8,301 nucleotides of DNA from JBEKDJ01 sp050014415 (lineage in GTDB: Bacteria; Desulfobacterota; BSN033; UBA1163). Where the stretch lies: NCBI GenBank assembly GCA_050014415.1, contig JBEKDJ010000215.1:1-8301 (forward strand), read 5' to 3'. The position numbers were made by a program, and so were the translations under genes. The notes under the pieces are model-generated. The model was not told the DNA's origin. It saw only the letters and a list, made by a program, of their open reading frames with translations, and did no database searches. Positions 5,531-8,301 of the stretch are shown piece by piece (position 1 is the stretch's first letter; each line of letters starts with the position of its first letter).

Positions 5531-8206
5531 TTAGGCCCTTGCCTCTGATTCCTTTGGGAGGCAGCACTTCTTATACTTCTTTCCGCTTCCACAAGGACAG
5601 GGGTCATTCCGACCGGTCTTCTTCCCTTCTCTTCGAAAAGTCACGCCTTTCCCTTCTTCCGTTTCTCTTCCCGCACTTTGAGCACTCTCTCCCCGGCTCA
5701 GGGTGAAGGTTTGTTTCCGTTCCAACTTCATCTCCTGAGCCTCCTTTTCCTTGGCAATCTGAACGGCGAAGAGTTTTTCAACGGTGTCCTTCTTGATCCG
5801 ATCCAGCATCTCAAGGAACATCTGGTAGGCTTCTTTCTGATATTCAATTTTCGGGTCTTTCTGGCCGTATCCTCTCAACCCGATCCCTTCCTTCAATTGA
5901 TCGATTGCGAGGAGATGGTCCTTCCAATGGTAATCGATGGATTGAAGCATGATCACCTTCTCCAAATATCGAAGCATGGCCTCCCCGAATTCCTCTTCCT
6001 TCTTCCGATAGACATCTTTTGCTCCTTGAAGAACCAGTTCATTCAGGCGATCTCGATTTAAACCATCCTCTCTCGAAGAGACTGCCCAGCGGAAGGAGAA
6101 CTGTTGATAGACCGCATCCTGGAGTCCTTTCAGATCCCAATCCTCTGGATGCACTTTCTCGTCCGCAAAAAGATCGACGATTCCCTCGGTCTGCTCCTCA
6201 ACCATCTCCATCACAGACTCTTTCAAGTCCCCACCTGCCAAGACCTCTCGCCGCTGAGAATAGATGACCTCTCTCTGTTGATTCATGACATTGTCGTACT
6301 CTAACAGATGCTTCCGAATCTCGAAGTTCTGCGCTTCGACTCTTCTCTGGGCATTCTCAATTTGCCTGCTGACAAGCTTGGATTCAATGGGTTGATCTTC
6401 TTCCATCCCGAGTCGATCCATGATGCCAGCGATCCTTTCCGAGCCGAAAATCCTCAAGAGGTCATCTTCCAAGGAGAGATAGAATCTGGAGGAGCCGGGG
6501 TCGCCCTGTCTTCCGGATCTTCCTCTCAACTGATTGTCAATCCGCCGGGCTTCATGGCGTTCGGTTCCCAAGACGTGGAGGCCTCCCAATTCGATAACCT
6601 TCTCTTTCTCTTTCTGAACAGTCTGCAAGGCCTTCTCATGAGCCTTCCGCTTGGCCTCCTCATCCGCATCCTCGTCCTTCACCAGGGTCTTGGCCAAAAA
6701 CTTGGGATTTCCCCCCAAAAGGATGTCGGTTCCTCTCCCGGCCATATTGGTGGAGAGGGTCACCGCGCCCACCCTCCCGGCCTGGGCAATGATTTCAGCC
6801 TCTTGCTCATGATGTTTGGCATTGAGAACATTGTGCGGGATCCCCCGTTTCTTGAGGAGTTGACTCAATCTTTCAGACTTCTCAATGGAGATCGTCCCTA
6901 CCAGAACCGGGCGGCCTAATCGATTTAGCTCCTCGATTTCACGAACGACGGCACGAAACTTTTCTTCCTCTGACTTGTAGATGACATCGGAATAGTTCGT
7001 ACGGATTAACGACATGTTGGTGGGGATGACGACCACATCCAGATTATAGATCTTGTGGAATTCCGCTGCTTCCGTGTCTGCTGTACCGGTCATACCGGCT
7101 AGCTTCTTGTACATCCGAAAGTAGTTCTGGAAGGTGATCGTGGCGAGAGTCTGGTTCTCGTTTTCGATCCGAACGTTCTCCTTGGCCTCCACCGCCTGAT
7201 GAAGTCCGTCGCTCCACCTCCTGCCGGGCATGAGCCTACCGGTAAATTCGTCGACGATGACGACCTCCCCGTCTTTTACGACGTAGTCCACATCTCTTTT
7301 GAAAAGGGTGTAGGCTTTCAAAGCCTGATTGACGTGATGGAGTGTTTCGATATTCCTGGGATCGTAGAGGTTCTCCATCTTGAGCAGCTTCTCTACATGA
7401 CCTACCCCCTCCTCCGTCAAGAAGGCCGTGTGGCTCTTCTCTTCCAATTGATAATCTTCTCCCTGTTTAAGGGAGGGAATGATGCGGTTGATCTTGTAGT
7501 ACTTGTCCGTCGATTCCTCGGCGGGGCCGGAGATGATCAGCGGGGTCCTGGCCTCGTCGATCAGGATGCTATCCACCTCGTCGACAATGGCATAGTTCAG
7601 TACCCTCTGGACATAGTCTTCGATGTTGAATTTCATGTTGTCCCGGAGGTAGTCGAACCCAAATTCGTTATTCGTCCCATAGGTGATATCACAACCATAA
7701 GCCTCCTTGCGTTCCCGGTCGTTTAATTCGTGGACGATCACCCCTACGGAAAGGCCCAAAAACCGGTAGATCACACCCATCCACTCGCTATCCCTCTTAG
7801 CCAGGTAGTCATTCACCGTCACGATATGAACGCCCTGCCCTGCAATAGCATTAAGGTAAGCCGAGAGGGTGGAGACCAGGGTCTTTCCCTCGCCGGTGGC
7901 CATCTCTGCGATCTTGCCCTCATGAAGTATGATCCCACCGATCAACTGGACGTCAAAGTGACGCTCACCCAGGGTTCTTCTGCCCGCTTCGCGCACGACG
8001 GCAAAGGCCTCCGGAAGGATTGCCTCGACAGACTCCCCTCGCTCAATCCGCTCTTTGAACTCTGATGTCTTGGCCCGGAGTTGATCGTCGCTGAGAGGCG
8101 TAACTCTAGCCTCCATCTGATTGACCTGGTTAACAAGGGGCTGGATCCTCTTTAGCTCCCTCTCGTTCTTACTCCCCACGATCTTCTTGATCAACGAACC
8201 GATCAT
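5531..8206 (-). CDS. secA: Preprotein translocase ATPase subunit SecA
   Basis: ATP-driven motor that pushes unfolded preproteins through SecYEG at the inner membrane. The 891 aa are full length (E. coli about 901). In order: NBD1 with Walker A MATGEGKT (102-109) and Walker B/DEAD-like DEVDSILIDEARTPLIISG (209-227); the preprotein cross-linking domain (about 228-370); NBD2 with TNMAGRGTDI (487-496) and the arginine-finger motif GRSGRQGDPG (562-571); the helical scaffold and two-helix finger around QSIDYHWKDHLLAIDQLKEG (755-774); a variable linker (about 825-860); and a C-terminal SEC-C zinc motif with C870, C872, C881 and C882, which binds SecB or ribosomes in other bacteria. All key residues are present. 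The start follows AAAGGAG (8218-8224), spaced a rather long 11 nt, and a strong sigma70-type promoter. argJ lies downstream on the same strand. Confidence 0.98.
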   Translation of the reverse strand: MIGSLIKKIVGSKNERELKRIQPLVNQVNQMEARVTPLSDDQLRAKTSEFKERIERGESVEAILPEAFAVVREAGRRTLGERHFDVQLIGGIILHEGKIAEMATGEGKTLVSTLSAYLNAIAGQGVHIVTVNDYLAKRDSEWMGVIYRFLGLSVGVIVHELNDRERKEAYGCDITYGTNNEFGFDYLRDNMKFNIEDYVQRVLNYAIVDEVDSILIDEARTPLIISGPAEESTDKYYKINRIIPSLKQGEDYQLEEKSHTAFLTEEGVGHVEKLLKMENLYDPRNIETLHHVNQALKAYTLFKRDVDYVVKDGEVVIVDEFTGRLMPGRRWSDGLHQAVEAKENVRIENENQTLATITFQNYFRMYKKLAGMTGTADTEAAEFHKIYNLDVVVIPTNMSLIRTNYSDVIYKSEEEKFRAVVREIEELNRLGRPVLVGTISIEKSERLSQLLKKRGIPHNVLNAKHHEQEAEIIAQAGRVGAVTLSTNMAGRGTDILLGGNPKFLAKTLVKDEDADEEAKRKAHEKALQTVQKEKEKVIELGGLHVLGTERHEARRIDNQLRGRSGRQGDPGSSRFYLSLEDDLLRIFGSERIAGIMDRLGMEEDQPIESKLVSRQIENAQRRVEAQNFEIRKHLLEYDNVMNQQREVIYSQRREVLAGGDLKESVMEMVEEQTEGIVDLFADEKVHPEDWDLKGLQDAVYQQFSFRWAVSSREDGLNRDRLNELVLQGAKDVYRKKEEEFGEAMLRYLEKVIMLQSIDYHWKDHLLAIDQLKEGIGLRGYGQKDPKIEYQKEAYQMFLEMLDRIKKDTVEKLFAVQIAKEKEAQEMKLERKQTFTLSRGESAQSAGRETEEGKGVTFRREGKKTGRNDPCPCGSGKKYKKCCLPKESEARA

Positions 8207-8246
8207 GAAATCTTTCTCTCCTTTGATTTTGCTTTTATATCAACAC

Positions 8247-8275
8247 ATTATATAATGGATAGAAAATGGTTTCAA
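8247..8275 (-). promoter_or_regulatory. Sigma70-type promoter of secA
   Basis: On the minus strand, TTGAAA (8275-8270) is separated by exactly 17 bp from a perfect TATAAT (8252-8247). The predicted transcript start near 8240 gives a leader of about 34 nt containing the ribosome binding site AAAGGAG (8224-8218) ahead of the secA ATG. A seven-T run at 8293-8287, upstream of the -35 box, is in the position of an UP-like element. No secM-like leader peptide fits in this leader. Likely drives secA and perhaps argJ. Confidence 0.8.
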
Positions 8276-8301
8276 CAGCTCTTGGCAAAAAAACGACTTC
8301 C

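Noticed and set aside
6308..6919. 203-codon open frame antisense to secA
   Set aside because: It lies wholly within the highly conserved secA coding sequence, has no ribosome binding site evidence or recognisable domain, and is explained by the codon bias of the opposite strand.
7199..7726. 175-codon open frame antisense to the secA NBD1/PPXD region
   Set aside because: Shadow of secA codons; the low-complexity hydrophobic composition mirrors the reverse complement of the SecA sequence.
8251..8256. TATAAT on the + strand as a rightward promoter
   Set aside because: It arises because ATTATATAAT is self-complementary; no acceptable -35 box lies 16-18 bp upstream on the + strand, whereas the minus-strand promoter is complete.

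Overview
The window looks like bacterial chromosome. It is densely coded and carries two convergent gene blocks. A complete SecA ending in a zinc-binding CxCx8CC tail, followed on the same strand by argJ, is an arrangement I associate from memory with Desulfobacterota (Geobacter-type) genomes. The repeat-rich spacers, with C/G-rich hairpins and TTTGACATT-type repeats, would fit that kind of genome or a related environmental lineage. The assignment is an inference; nothing here fixes the species.

Left block (+ strand, about 1-4001). A rho-independent terminator of an off-window gene (18-55) runs into a roughly 175-bp MITE-like element with near-perfect terminal inverted repeats (54-229). Four or five co-directional genes follow. 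They are a fold-type I PLP aminotransferase (255-1463) with a perfect 30-bp in-frame duplication in its N-terminal substrate-loop motif, and an AT-rich GNAT acetyltransferase (1495-2013). Next come a doubtful 33-codon ORF (2001-2102), a diaminopimelate decarboxylase (lysA, 2106-3374), and a secreted protein with a ComEA-type helix-hairpin-helix domain (3462-4001). The first three larger genes could form an amino-acid metabolism group, with lysA making lysine from meso-DAP. No strong internal promoter or terminator separates them, but the gaps of 31-92 bp do not prove an operon.

Right block (- strand, 8301 down to 4135). secA (8206-5531) has a clear sigma70-type promoter (TTGAAA-17-TATAAT). 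It is followed by argJ (5331-4135), the bifunctional ornithine acetyltransferase/N-acetylglutamate synthase of arginine biosynthesis. Their 199-bp spacer holds a C/G-rich hairpin next to the secA stop and a cluster of direct and inverted TTTGACATT-like repeats. A related hairpin lies in the convergent spacer beyond argJ, so argJ is bracketed by two members of what looks like one dispersed repeat family.

I see no rRNA, tRNA, CRISPR array, intact transposase or phage gene, and no stretch over 300 bp without a gene. secA and argJ are ordinary. The observations most worth following up are the duplicated aminotransferase motif, the MITE-like element, and the unusual domain make-up of the secreted HhH protein. 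I do not see convincing evidence for a new multi-gene system.
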